Below, piece after piece: positions 51,305 to 59,297 of a DNA stretch of 64,000 bases. Source of the DNA: Thermoleophilia bacterium (GTDB taxonomy: Bacteria; Actinomycetota; Thermoleophilia; RBG-16-64-13). The notes beneath the pieces are model-generated. The model was not told the origin of the DNA. It was given only the letters and a program-made list of their open reading frames with translations, and searched no databases. The translations under genes were made by a program, and so were the position numbers. The stretch is taken from the NCBI GenBank assembly GCA_027493445.1, contig JAOSKU010000001.1:1104501-1168500 (forward strand), given 5' to 3'. How positions within the stretch are numbered: the stretch's first letter is position 1; each line of letters opens with the position of its first letter.

Positions 51305-52263
51305 TCAGCCGCCGCGGTCCTCAGTTCGACCTGAACCCTCCGCCCGTGGGAGAGTCTCCGCGCCGCCGGGCTCCGGAGGCGCCGGGACGGGGGGCTCGGC
51401 TCCGGCTGGCGCCTGCCCGGGCGGCTGGGGTGCGAAGGAAGGCGCCGAACCTACGGCGGCAGGCGCCGAACCGAGAGCCGGGGCTGACTCCGGCGCGAAG
51501 CGCCGGCGCAGCAGCAACACGGCCGCGAGGACGACAGCACCCACGGCCAGTAAAGCCACGACGACTACCAGCGAGATCGTGCCCCAGTTGTACGCCACAC
51601 TTTGGGCGTGCATCTCGGTCACCCCCGAAAGCGAAGGTCTCCAGATCAGCGTAGTGCCTTCCACGGCGGTGGCGTTGTTGTCTTTGATCGACCCGGGAAG
51701 GGTGAGCCTGTTCTGGATCTCGAAGATGCTCGCAAGCGCCTGCGGGTTCAGGTCACCCGGAGCTCCCTGCTCCACCCCGGAGAGCACCGCGCCAACGTCC
51801 CATGTCGCCTGGAAGATCGTCTTGGCGCCGAAGAAGCCCCTTTCTTGAGACAGCTCGAACTGCTGGGCGGCGAAGGCATCCCCGGGGCCCCCACTCGCGG
51901 CGGTCAACAGATCATGGAGCTCGGATGGATCCCCGAACGCCTTGGACGCGGTCACCCACTTCGTACCATCGGCGTCGGTGCCACGATCGATCGCCCAATC
52001 GGCCGGCATCTGACTCTCGAAATCGCCGAAGAAGTCCTCGCCGCCCCCTGCTGCTGGATGAGATCGAGGATCTCCTTGTCGGCCGCGATCCGCACGCCGA
52101 GGGTACCCGAGCCATCTTTCTCGACCTTGGTGTCCAACCCCATCTCGATCTTGCAGCCGGTCAGCAGGAGTACCAGGCTGAGAAGGACAAGCAGGAATCC
52201 GCCCCCAGCGACGCCACGGAGACACTCGGTATGGGGTCGGGTGGTGCGGCCGCGGTCCCTCAC
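51305..52263 (-). CDS. LppM-like lipoprotein with C-terminal TM (apparent frameshift at 52044-52048)
   Basis: Restored length 319 residues from GTG at 52263. Lipobox LVLLLTGC near residue 36, then KIEMGLDTKVEKDGSGTLGV, typical of LppM-domain lipoproteins of actinobacteria. The frame breaks in a five-G run (52044-52048 on the + strand); adding one G joins LDLIQQQG to GEDFFGDFESQMPADW. A C-terminal TM (TISLVVVVALLAVGAVVLAA) and Pro/Ala-rich tail follow. GTGA overlap with the small membrane gene upstream. Cell-envelope role; exact function unknown. Confidence 0.8.
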
Positions 52264-52478
52264 GTAGGCCTCCTTGAGTCAGATTCGCGCTCGGTTCGAG
52301 CCCGCAGCGCGATCCGGCGGTTGCGGATGTAGTAGCCGGTGAACACGGCGAAAAAGGCCACGGCCACAAAGCCGATCACGATGGCCAGCACCTGGAGGAA
52401 TCCCAGCATCATCGTGTCCGTCCGCCCGCCCATGAGGTAGCCATACGCGTCCCTTCCCTTACTACCTAATGCGGTCAT
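52260..52478 (-). CDS. Small membrane protein of unknown function
   Basis: 72 residues from ATG at 52478, or about 57 from an internal ATG (residue 16, MGGRTDTMM). One strong TM helix (LQVLAIVIGFVAVAFFAVF) and a basic tail (YYIRNRRIALRARTE). The GTGA overlap with the LppM-like gene supports a real gene. The upstream side abuts dispersed repeat copy F, so promoter and native start may have been altered. Confidence 0.6.
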   Translation of the reverse strand: MTALGSKGRDAYGYLMGGRTDTMMLGFLQVLAIVIGFVAVAFFAVFTGYYIRNRRIALRARTERESDSRRPT

Positions 52479-52481
52479 TTT

Positions 52482-52643
52482 GGAGCTCGGCTCGAAACGA
52501 AGCCCCGGCCCCCAAGCCGCACTGGCCGGTGCGATGCGGTGTCCTCGGTCGCGTCCGTAGCGCTGCTACGCCCGCTCCCTGCGTCCGTGCCTCGCCCGCA
52601 CCCAGCGCACCCTGGCAGCGAAGCGTCGTTCCGAACCGAGCTC
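52482..52643. repeat. Dispersed palindromic repeat, copy F (full)
   Basis: A complete copy, inverted relative to the 59.2-kb copy: arms GGAGCTCGGCTCGAAACGA and TCGTTCCGAACCGAGCTC, core CCTCGGTCGCGTCCGTAGCG and central GTAGCGCTGCTAC hairpin. Confidence 0.8.
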
Positions 52644-52703
52644 TGGAGCTCGCCTCGGAACGAAGCCCCGGCCCCCGCAGCCGCCCTGGGCGGCCGCGAC
52701 CCA
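52644..52703. repeat. Dispersed palindromic repeat, copy G (one end)
   Basis: A second left arm (TGGAGCTCGCCTCGGAACGA, then AGCCCCGGCCCCCGCAG) follows copy F directly, ending in GGGCGGCCGCGACC. Tandem placement suggests nested or repeated insertion. Confidence 0.65.
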
Positions 52704-52780
52704 CCACGCACAGGCTATCGCCCCAGGACGACCGAGTCCAGTACCATAGGGAAATCTGGTCTGGGAACGGCGCCTGGCGC

Positions 52781-52816
52781 TTGCATAAGAGGCCGGAATA
52801 TTGTATGCAGTATGCC
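52781..52816 (+). promoter_or_regulatory. Candidate promoter/operator of the hydantoinase operon
   Basis: TTGCAT and TATGCA with 17-base spacing. The -10 overlaps a direct repeat GTATGC-A-GTATGC inside TATTGTATGCAGTATGC, which resembles TTGTAT-type sites bound by FCD-class GntR regulators; such a regulator is the last gene of the operon. Low-confidence pattern match. Confidence 0.3.
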
Positions 52817-52887
52817 GAACTCATTCAGGAGACTAGGCGGACGCGGCGGGTACGGCTCGGAGCAGCTCGGAACGGAGGGATCGACGC

Positions 52888-54270
52888 GTGGACACCATCA
52901 TCACCAACGGCACGATCGTCAACGCCACCGGGGCGTGCCGGGCCGACGTCGCGATCAAGGACGGCCTGATCGCCGCCGTGGGGAACGGGCTGACAGCCGG
53001 CGACGCCCGGATGATCGATGCCGGAGGGGCCTACGTCCTCCCGGGCGGAGTAGACGCGCACACGCACCTGGACATGCCCTTCGGCGGCACAGTCTCCTGC
53101 GACGACTTCCGCACGGGCACCAGGGCGGCGGCAGTCGGGGGTACCACCGCCATCGTCGACTTCGCCATCCAGGCCAAGGGTGACACCCTGGCCGACACGC
53201 TGGCGGCCTGGAAAGCCAAGGCCGAGGGCCGGGCGGTCATCGACTATGGGTTGCATGTGGCCGTCACCGATCTGACCGGCGACGCGCTCGCCGAGATGCC
53301 GGCCATGGTGGACGCCGGCGTGTCCAGCTTCAAGTTCTTCATGGCCTATAAGGACGCGCTCATGGTCGACGACGCCACTCTGCTCCGCGCGCTGAAGAAG
53401 GCCAGGGAATGCGGCGCTTTGATCAGCGTACACGCCGAGAATGGCGACGTCATCGACGTACTGGTTAAGGAGCACCTGGCCGCGGGCAAGAGCCACCCCA
53501 GGTATCACGCCGTGACCCGGCCCCCCGAGGCCGAGGGCGAGGCCACCGGTCGGGCCATCTTCCTGGCCGGACTGGCGGGAGCGCCCATCTACATCGTTCA
53601 CCTGAGCTGCAAGGATGCTCTCGACCAGGTGCGGGCCGCCCGTGACCGGGGTGCGCCCGTGTACGCCGAGACCTGCCCGCAGTACCTGGCGCTCTCCGTG
53701 GAAAGGTACGACGAGCCCGGATTCCAGGGCGCCAAGTACGTTTGCTCACCCCCGCTGCGCGACCGCGCCAACTGGGCCGAGCTGTGGGCCGGACTCTCCG
53801 CCGGCGACCTGCACGTCGTGGCCACCGACCACTGCCCGTTCAACTTCGAGGGGCAGAAGGACCTCGGTCTGGGCGACTTCTCGAAGATCCCGAACGGCGC
53901 CCCCGGCATCGAGCACCGACTCCTGCTGCTGCATACTCTGGGCGTGGCCGGCGGGCGCATCTCCCTGGCCAAGCTGGTTGACCTGTTCTCCACGACCCCA
54001 GCGAAGCTCTTCGGCATGTTCCCGCAGAAGGGGGTTGTCGCCCCCGGCAGCGACGCCGACCTGGTCATCTTCGACCCCGAGGCCCGGGGCACCATCACAG
54101 CTGCGGCTCAAACCCAGAACATCGACTACACGCCCTACGAGGGGATGGACGTCAAGGGCGCCGTGCGCACAGTGCTGCAGCGCGGCCGGATCGTGGCTCA
54201 GGACGGCGCCTTCGTGGGTGCCGACGCGGCCGGGAAGTACCTGCACCGTAAACCGTTCGCCGCCGTCTGA
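52888..54270 (+). CDS. Dihydropyrimidinase / hydantoinase
   Basis: 460 residues from GTG at 52888, normal length. Amidohydrolase metal ligands: GGVDAHTHLD, carboxylated Lys in FKFFMAYKDALM, ISVHAENGDV, IYIVHLSCKDAL and HVVATDHCPFN. Opens cyclic ureides such as dihydrouracil or hydantoins. First gene of a rightward operon with PreA, an NCS1 permease, a YgeY-like hydrolase and a GntR regulator, consistent with catabolism of a pyrimidine or hydantoin. Confidence 0.93.
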   Translation: MDTIITNGTIVNATGACRADVAIKDGLIAAVGNGLTAGDARMIDAGGAYVLPGGVDAHTHLDMPFGGTVSCDDFRTGTRAAAVGGTTAIVDFAIQAKGDTLADTLAAWKAKAEGRAVIDYGLHVAVTDLTGDALAEMPAMVDAGVSSFKFFMAYKDALMVDDATLLRALKKARECGALISVHAENGDVIDVLVKEHLAAGKSHPRYHAVTRPPEAEGEATGRAIFLAGLAGAPIYIVHLSCKDALDQVRAARDRGAPVYAETCPQYLALSVERYDEPGFQGAKYVCSPPLRDRANWAELWAGLSAGDLHVVATDHCPFNFEGQKDLGLGDFSKIPNGAPGIEHRLLLLHTLGVAGGRISLAKLVDLFSTTPAKLFGMFPQKGVVAPGSDADLVIFDPEARGTITAAAQTQNIDYTPYEGMDVKGAVRTVLQRGRIVAQDGAFVGADAAGKYLHRKPFAAV

Positions 54271-54289
54271 CGCGAACCGAGGGGGACAC

Positions 54290-55507
54290 GTGACACGCAC
54301 CAGGCTCAAGACCACATTCAACAACATCGAGCTGGAGAACCCGTTTCTGCTGGCCTCGGCTCCACCCACGCGTACCGCGGACATGATCAAACGGGCCTTC
54401 GAGGCCGGCTGGGGCGGGGCGGTCACCAAGACCATCGGTCTGCAGGGCGCCACCAACGTGCGCCCTCGGTTCGGATTCTTGAAGGAGCGAGCTCGTGTCG
54501 TAGGCATGACCAACTTCGAGTTGATCTCGGAGAAGGGCCTGGATCTGTGGGTGGAGGCCATCGGCGACGTCAAGGCGTGCTTCCCCGACCGGCCCCTGGT
54601 GGCCAGCATCATGGGCTCGGTGGAATTCGCCGAGTGGGAGATCCTGGCATTAGCCGTGCAGTCCGCGGGCGCCGACGCCATCGAGCTCAACGTCTCTTGC
54701 CCCCATGGCATGCCCGAGCAGCATATGGGCGCCTTCATGGACCAAGACCCGGCGCTGATCAAGGGTGCCACCGCCGCCGTCGCCGCCGCGGCCAGAGTGC
54801 CGGTCTGGGTGAAGCTCACGCCCAACGTCACGGACATCGCGAGCATGGCCCTCGCGGCTAAGGAGGAGGGCGCCGACGCCATTGCCGCCATCAACACGGT
54901 GGCCGGCCTCGTCGGCATCGACCTCGACACGTTCGAACCCATCCCCTCCGTTTCCCGCAGGGGTGCCTACGGCGGGTACTCGGGGCGCGGCGTGAAGCCC
55001 ATCGCGCTCCGGGCGGTCTCGACGATCGCCGCCACGACCGCCTTGCCGGTGAGCGGCTGCGGGGGGATCACCTGCTGGGAGGACGCCGCCGAGTTCATCC
55101 TGGCCGGAGCCGGCACCCTGCAGGTCTGCACGGCCGTCATGCTGAACGGGTTCGGGTTGATCCGGGATCTCGAGCGAGGTCTCGAGGAATATCTGGAGAG
55201 AAAGGGCTTCGATACGCTCTCCGACGCCGTAGGCCGGGCCCTGCCCCACATCGGCGACTACGCCTCCCTCGATCCGGATGTGGACGCGTACGCCCGGGTG
55301 CTCTCCGAGAAGTGCAACGCCTGCGGCAACTGCGTGCCGGCCTGTTTCGACGGCGGCTTCCAAGCCATCAGCATGAACGGTGAGGCGGCCCGCGTCGACG
55401 CCGAGCTGTGCGACGGTTGCGGCCTCTGCGCATCTGTCTGCCGGGTGGGAGCCATCGAGATGGTGCCGGGCCATCGCCCGCCCAGCACGGCCGAGGCTTC
55501 GTCTTGA
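54290..55507 (+). CDS. preA: Dihydropyrimidine dehydrogenase catalytic subunit PreA
   Basis: 405 residues from GTG at 54290. FMN TIM-barrel: LENPFLLASAPPTRTADM, GWGGAVTKTIG, ELNVSCPHGMPEQHMG with the active-site Cys, VKLTPNVTDI and SGCGGITCWEDAAEFILAGA. Two C-terminal 4Fe-4S motifs: CNACGNCVPACFDGGF and CDGCGLCASVCRVGAI. Reduces uracil or thymine with electrons from PreT; no PreT-type partner is adjacent. The last codons and stop (GCT TCG TCT TGA) lie in a remnant of the dispersed repeat. Confidence 0.94.
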   Translation: MTRTRLKTTFNNIELENPFLLASAPPTRTADMIKRAFEAGWGGAVTKTIGLQGATNVRPRFGFLKERARVVGMTNFELISEKGLDLWVEAIGDVKACFPDRPLVASIMGSVEFAEWEILALAVQSAGADAIELNVSCPHGMPEQHMGAFMDQDPALIKGATAAVAAAARVPVWVKLTPNVTDIASMALAAKEEGADAIAAINTVAGLVGIDLDTFEPIPSVSRRGAYGGYSGRGVKPIALRAVSTIAATTALPVSGCGGITCWEDAAEFILAGAGTLQVCTAVMLNGFGLIRDLERGLEEYLERKGFDTLSDAVGRALPHIGDYASLDPDVDAYARVLSEKCNACGNCVPACFDGGFQAISMNGEAARVDAELCDGCGLCASVCRVGAIEMVPGHRPPSTAEASS

Positions 55508-55516
55508 AACGAACTC
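55496..55516. repeat. Dispersed palindromic repeat, copy I (end fragment)
   Basis: GGCTTCGTCTTGAAACGAACT resembles the right end of the 59.2-kb copy (GGCTTCATTTTGAAACGAGTT). Contains the preA stop codon. No other part of the repeat is clear here. Confidence 0.5.
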
Positions 55517-55600
55517 CAAGGCCAGCAGGAAAGGCACTGAATACAACCGCGCTGCGCGCGTAGCCATAGTCACGGCGAATCCACTTTGCAGGGGGAGACG

Positions 55601-57091
55601 TTGAACAAGGAACAGGCAGCACAGATGGTGAGGACGAAGGCCGGGCTCTACGAGCTCACCGCCGACGTCTCCAGCAGCCCGCTGTACAACCACGACATCG
55701 GGCCCACGAAGGTCGCCAAGCGCACCTGGTCGACCTACAACATCGCCGCGCTCTGGATCGGCATGAGCGTGTGCATCCCCACGTACATGCTCGCTGCCGG
55801 CCTGGTAGCCGGCGGCATGAGCGCCTGGCAGGCCGTATTCACGGTTATGCTGGGCAATGTCATCGTCCTGATTCCCATGGTCCTGAACGCAGTGCCCGGA
55901 ACCAAGTTCGGTATTCCCTTCCCGGTACTTGTGCGTTCAAGTTTCGGAACCCTCGGCTCCAACGTTCCCGCGCTGCTGCGAGCCGGCGTGGCCTGCGGCT
56001 GGTTTGGCATCCAGACCTGGATCGGCGGCTCGGCCCTCAACGCCATGATGCTGGCTCTCTTCAGCGGTTGGCCGGCGGAGGGCGCGGGCAAGTGGATCGC
56101 CTTCTTCGTCTTCTGGGTCATCAATGTGCTCATCATCGTCCGCGGCATGGAGACCCTGAAGCGCTTCGAGTCCTGGGCGGCCCCCATTCTCATCGTCTTC
56201 GGGCTCGCCGTTCTCATCTGGGGCATGGGCAAGGCCGGCGGCCTTGGCCCCATCATGTCCGAGCCCAGCAAGTTCGCCAGCTTCGGCGAGTTCTGGAAGT
56301 TCTTCGTGCCCGGCCTGACCGGCATGGTGGCCTTCTGGGCCACCCTGTCCTTGAACATCCCTGACTTCAGCCGCTTCGCCCGCGATCAGAAGGCGCAGAT
56401 CACCGGACAGGCGCTCGGGCTGCCCACCACGATGACCCTCTACGCTTTCATCGGCGTGGCCGTGACCTCGGCCACCGTCATCATCTACGGCGAAGCCCTC
56501 TGGGACCCGGTGGCCGTGCTCGGCAAGTTCGAGAACCCCTTGGTGATCGTGTTCGGCATGTTCTGGCTGGCGGTGGCCACCCTCTCCACCAACATCGCGG
56601 CAAACGTGGTGTCACCGGCAAACGACTTCCAGAACCTGTGGCCTAAGAAGATCAACTTCGCCATCGGCGGCATCATCACGTCCGTCATCGGCATCGTGAT
56701 CATGCCCTGGAAGCTGCTGAGCGACTACGGCGCGTACATCTTCAACTGGCTCGGCACCTATGGCGGCCTCCTTGGCCCCATCGCCGGCATCATGATCTGC
56801 GACTACTACCTCATCCGCAAAGGCAAGCTGAACGTCCACGACCTGTACGTGCGCGGCGGCGAGTACGAGTACAGCGGCGGCTTCAACTGGAAGGCCATCG
56901 CCGCCTTCGTCATCGGGGCGGGGGTCACTCTCATCGGCAAGTGGGTCGATCCGCTCAAGTGGCTGGCCGACTACTCCTGGTTCATAGGTTTCGCCATCGG
57001 CTTCGTCCTGTATTGGGCCCTGATGCGCAGCACCGAGGAGATCGACCTGAGCTTGGTCCCCGAACGGGACGCGTTGCCGGAAGCCGAGTAG
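55601..57091 (+). CDS. NCS1-family permease (pyrimidine/hydantoin/allantoin type)
   Basis: 496 residues from TTG at 55601 behind GGGGGAG (TTG at 55586 also possible). About 12 TM helices. NCS1 landmarks: SPLYNHDIGPTKVAKRTWST, WIGMSVCIPTYMLAAGLVAGG region, FGIPFPVLVRSSFGTLG, IQTWIGGSAL, NIPDFSRFARDQKAQ and GPIAGIMICDYYLIRKGKL. It probably imports the ring substrate handled by the neighbouring hydantoinase and PreA. Confidence 0.93.
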   Translation: MNKEQAAQMVRTKAGLYELTADVSSSPLYNHDIGPTKVAKRTWSTYNIAALWIGMSVCIPTYMLAAGLVAGGMSAWQAVFTVMLGNVIVLIPMVLNAVPGTKFGIPFPVLVRSSFGTLGSNVPALLRAGVACGWFGIQTWIGGSALNAMMLALFSGWPAEGAGKWIAFFVFWVINVLIIVRGMETLKRFESWAAPILIVFGLAVLIWGMGKAGGLGPIMSEPSKFASFGEFWKFFVPGLTGMVAFWATLSLNIPDFSRFARDQKAQITGQALGLPTTMTLYAFIGVAVTSATVIIYGEALWDPVAVLGKFENPLVIVFGMFWLAVATLSTNIAANVVSPANDFQNLWPKKINFAIGGIITSVIGIVIMPWKLLSDYGAYIFNWLGTYGGLLGPIAGIMICDYYLIRKGKLNVHDLYVRGGEYEYSGGFNWKAIAAFVIGAGVTLIGKWVDPLKWLADYSWFIGFAIGFVLYWALMRSTEEIDLSLVPERDALPEAE

Positions 57092-57134
57092 CCCCAAGCT
57101 CAGACACGCAACAACCCCGAGGAGGTCAAGAGCG

Positions 57135-58355
57135 TTGGAACGGCTCATCGAGACGGCCCGTGGCTTTGAAGACGACATGGTCGCCTTCGCCCAGAAGCTG
57201 ATCCAGACTCCGAGCATATCCGGTGAGGAGGGCGCCGTGGCCCAGCTCATCTGCGCGGAGATGGAGAAACTCGGCTACGACGAGGTCTACACCGACGACA
57301 TCGGCAACACCGTCGGCCTCATCCGAGGCGCCGGCGATGGTCCGACCGTCAACTACAACAGCCACATGGACCACGTCGACCCGGGCGACCCCGCCAACTG
57401 GGAGTATGAGCCCTACGGCGCCACCATCGCCGGCGGCCACATCCACGGCCGAGCGGCGAGCGACGTCAAGGGCGGCCTGGCCTCGCAAGTCTACGCGGGC
57501 GCGGTCTTGGCCAAGTCGGGCCTTCCCTTCCGTGGCACCTACATGTTCACGGGCGTCGTCCAGGAGGAACCGGCCGAGTGCTTCGGCATGCAGTACCTCG
57601 TGGACGAGACGCTCCCCTCCAAGGGGCAAATGTTCGACGTCATGATCACCAGCGAGGCAACCTCGCTCAACCTCTATCTGGGCCACCGCGGCCGGTTGGA
57701 GATGGAGGTCACCACCTATGGGCGCACGAGCCACGGCTCGGCGCCCCAGCTGGGCATCAACGCCATCACGAAGATGATGCCCATCCTGGCGGCGGTGGAC
57801 AGAATGGCCGCCGATCTTCCCCGGCACGCCTTCCTGGGACAGTCCTCGATCGCCCCCACCATCATCAACTGCAGCCCCGGACGGCTGAGCATCATCCCCG
57901 ACCGCTGCACCGTGTCACTCGACCGGCGTTTCCTCCCCGAGGAGAAGATCGAGGACGTGCTCGGTCAGATCGACGCCATCGTCGCCTCGCTGTCCAAGGA
58001 CGACCCCGAGTTGAAGGCGGCGGTTGCCATCCGCGAGGCCGAGGAGACCAGCTACCGGGGCTACACGAGAGTGATGCGCAAGCTGATGGCTCCCTTCATG
58101 ACCCCTCAGGAGAGCGCAGAGGTACAGGCCTGCGTGCGCGGCCTGCGGGCCATAGGCCAGAGCCCGAGCTATGGCACCTGGTACTTCAACACCGACGCCA
58201 GCTATGTGAGCGGCGACAAGGGCATCCCCACCATCGGCTACTCGCCGGGAGAGGAGCACTACGCACACACGCCCAAAGACCGCATCAGCCTCGATCTGCT
58301 GCTTGGCTCACTGCCCGGGAACGCGGCCATCGCCGCCGCGTTCCTGGGCATTTGA
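57135..58355 (+). CDS. M20 metallopeptidase, YgeY-like hydrolase
   Basis: 406 residues from TTG at 57135 behind GAGGAGG. M20 dinuclear metal site: YNSHMDHVDPG, GRAASDVKGGLASQ, VVQEEPAECFG with the catalytic Glu, and the dimerisation region GHRGRLEMEVTTYGRTSHGS. Overall pattern is closest to YgeY, a family linked by gene neighbourhood to selenium-dependent molybdenum hydroxylases and hydantoinase genes. Here it could deacylate the ring-opened carbamoyl product, as an N-carbamoyl amino acid amidohydrolase would. Substrate unproved. Confidence 0.88.
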   Translation: MERLIETARGFEDDMVAFAQKLIQTPSISGEEGAVAQLICAEMEKLGYDEVYTDDIGNTVGLIRGAGDGPTVNYNSHMDHVDPGDPANWEYEPYGATIAGGHIHGRAASDVKGGLASQVYAGAVLAKSGLPFRGTYMFTGVVQEEPAECFGMQYLVDETLPSKGQMFDVMITSEATSLNLYLGHRGRLEMEVTTYGRTSHGSAPQLGINAITKMMPILAAVDRMAADLPRHAFLGQSSIAPTIINCSPGRLSIIPDRCTVSLDRRFLPEEKIEDVLGQIDAIVASLSKDDPELKAAVAIREAEETSYRGYTRVMRKLMAPFMTPQESAEVQACVRGLRAIGQSPSYGTWYFNTDASYVSGDKGIPTIGYSPGEEHYAHTPKDRISLDLLLGSLPGNAAIAAAFLGI

Positions 58356-58382
58356 GGCACCGGGACCGGGGGGAGCAGGCGC

Positions 58383-59084
58383 TTGAAGGGATCGCCATTG
58401 GAGCATCGTACACTGCACGAGCAGGTCACCGAGACGGTCCGCAAGATGATCATGGATGGACGCCTCCCGGAAGGGCAGCGCATCAATGAAGTGGAGCTGG
58501 CCGCCGAACTCGGAGTGAGCCGCACGCCGCTGCGAGAGACGCTGCGCGTGCTTTCCACCGAGGGCATGGTCGAGCTCATCCCCCGCCGGGGCGCCTTCGT
58601 GCCTGTGGTCTCGCTCGACGAGGCCATGGACATGCTCGAGGTCATGGCCGTCCTCGAGGGTCTCTGTGCCCGCCTGGTGGTGGAGCGGTGCTCTCGCCGC
58701 GACATGCAGCGGCTCCACAACCTGCACGAGCGCCTCGAGCGCACGGCCGCCCAGCTGGAAGTGGACCAGTACTTCCGCTACAACGAGCAGTTCCACGGGC
58801 TCCTGCAAGACGCGGCCCGCAACGCCCTGCTCTCCGAGACCCTGGTCGTGGTGCGCCGGAAAGTCCGGCGGTTCCGTTTCCAGACCTTGGGGGTCCCCGG
58901 ACGGCTGCGCGACTCGATTGCCGAGCACCGCGGCCTGCTGCAAGCCCTGAAGGAGCGCGCACCTGACGAAGCGGAGCGCCTCATGCGGGCGCATCTGCTT
59001 AGCCAGAGGGACGCCTTGGGCCGCCTCGGTCAAACCCTGATGGCCGGTCCGGGGCCGGAAGGAGAGGATATGGACACCTTCTGA
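58383..59084 (+). CDS. GntR-family regulator, FCD (FadR/VanR) subclass
   Basis: 233 residues from TTG at 58383 behind GGGGGGAG. Winged HTH (LHEQVTETVRKMIMDGRLP, INEVELAAELGVSRTPLRET, VELIPRRGAFV) and all-helical FCD domain (AMDMLEVMAVLEGLCARL, RYNEQFHGLLQDAARN, EHRGLLQALKERAPDEAERL) with the metal-binding His/Asp pattern. Last gene of the hydantoin/pyrimidine operon and its probable regulator. Followed by a hairpin terminator. Confidence 0.94.
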   Translation: MKGSPLEHRTLHEQVTETVRKMIMDGRLPEGQRINEVELAAELGVSRTPLRETLRVLSTEGMVELIPRRGAFVPVVSLDEAMDMLEVMAVLEGLCARLVVERCSRRDMQRLHNLHERLERTAAQLEVDQYFRYNEQFHGLLQDAARNALLSETLVVVRRKVRRFRFQTLGVPGRLRDSIAEHRGLLQALKERAPDEAERLMRAHLLSQRDALGRLGQTLMAGPGPEGEDMDTF

Positions 59085-59115
59085 CCAAGGTCGCCAACCA
59101 CCGCAGAAACGGGTA

Positions 59116-59133
59116 GGGAACCGGGCGGTTCCC
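59116..59133 (+). terminator. Hairpin terminator after the gntR gene
   Basis: GGGAACC and GGTTCCC pair around GGGC, just after the gntR stop and two bases before dispersed repeat copy H. No T-run. Confidence 0.5.
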
Positions 59134-59135
59134 AA

Positions 59136-59297
59136 GAACTCGTTTCATGATGACGCTTCGCCGTCAGGCCGCGATGGGCGAGTGCGAGGCAAGGACGCAG
59201 GGAGCGCGCGTAGCGGCGCTACGGGCGCGACCGAGGACGAAGCATCGCGCCGGCCAGTGCGGCCGCGGCGGCCAAGGCTTCATTTTGAAACGAGTTC
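59136..59297. repeat. Dispersed palindromic repeat, copy H (full, best preserved)
   Basis: 162 bp. Terminal inverted repeats GAACTCGTTTCA and TGAAACGAGTTC, arms ATGACGCTTCGCCGTCAGGC and GCCAAGGCTTCAT, and central hairpin GTAGCGGCGCTAC. The right end overlaps the first base of the aldehyde dehydrogenase stop codon. Confidence 0.85.
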
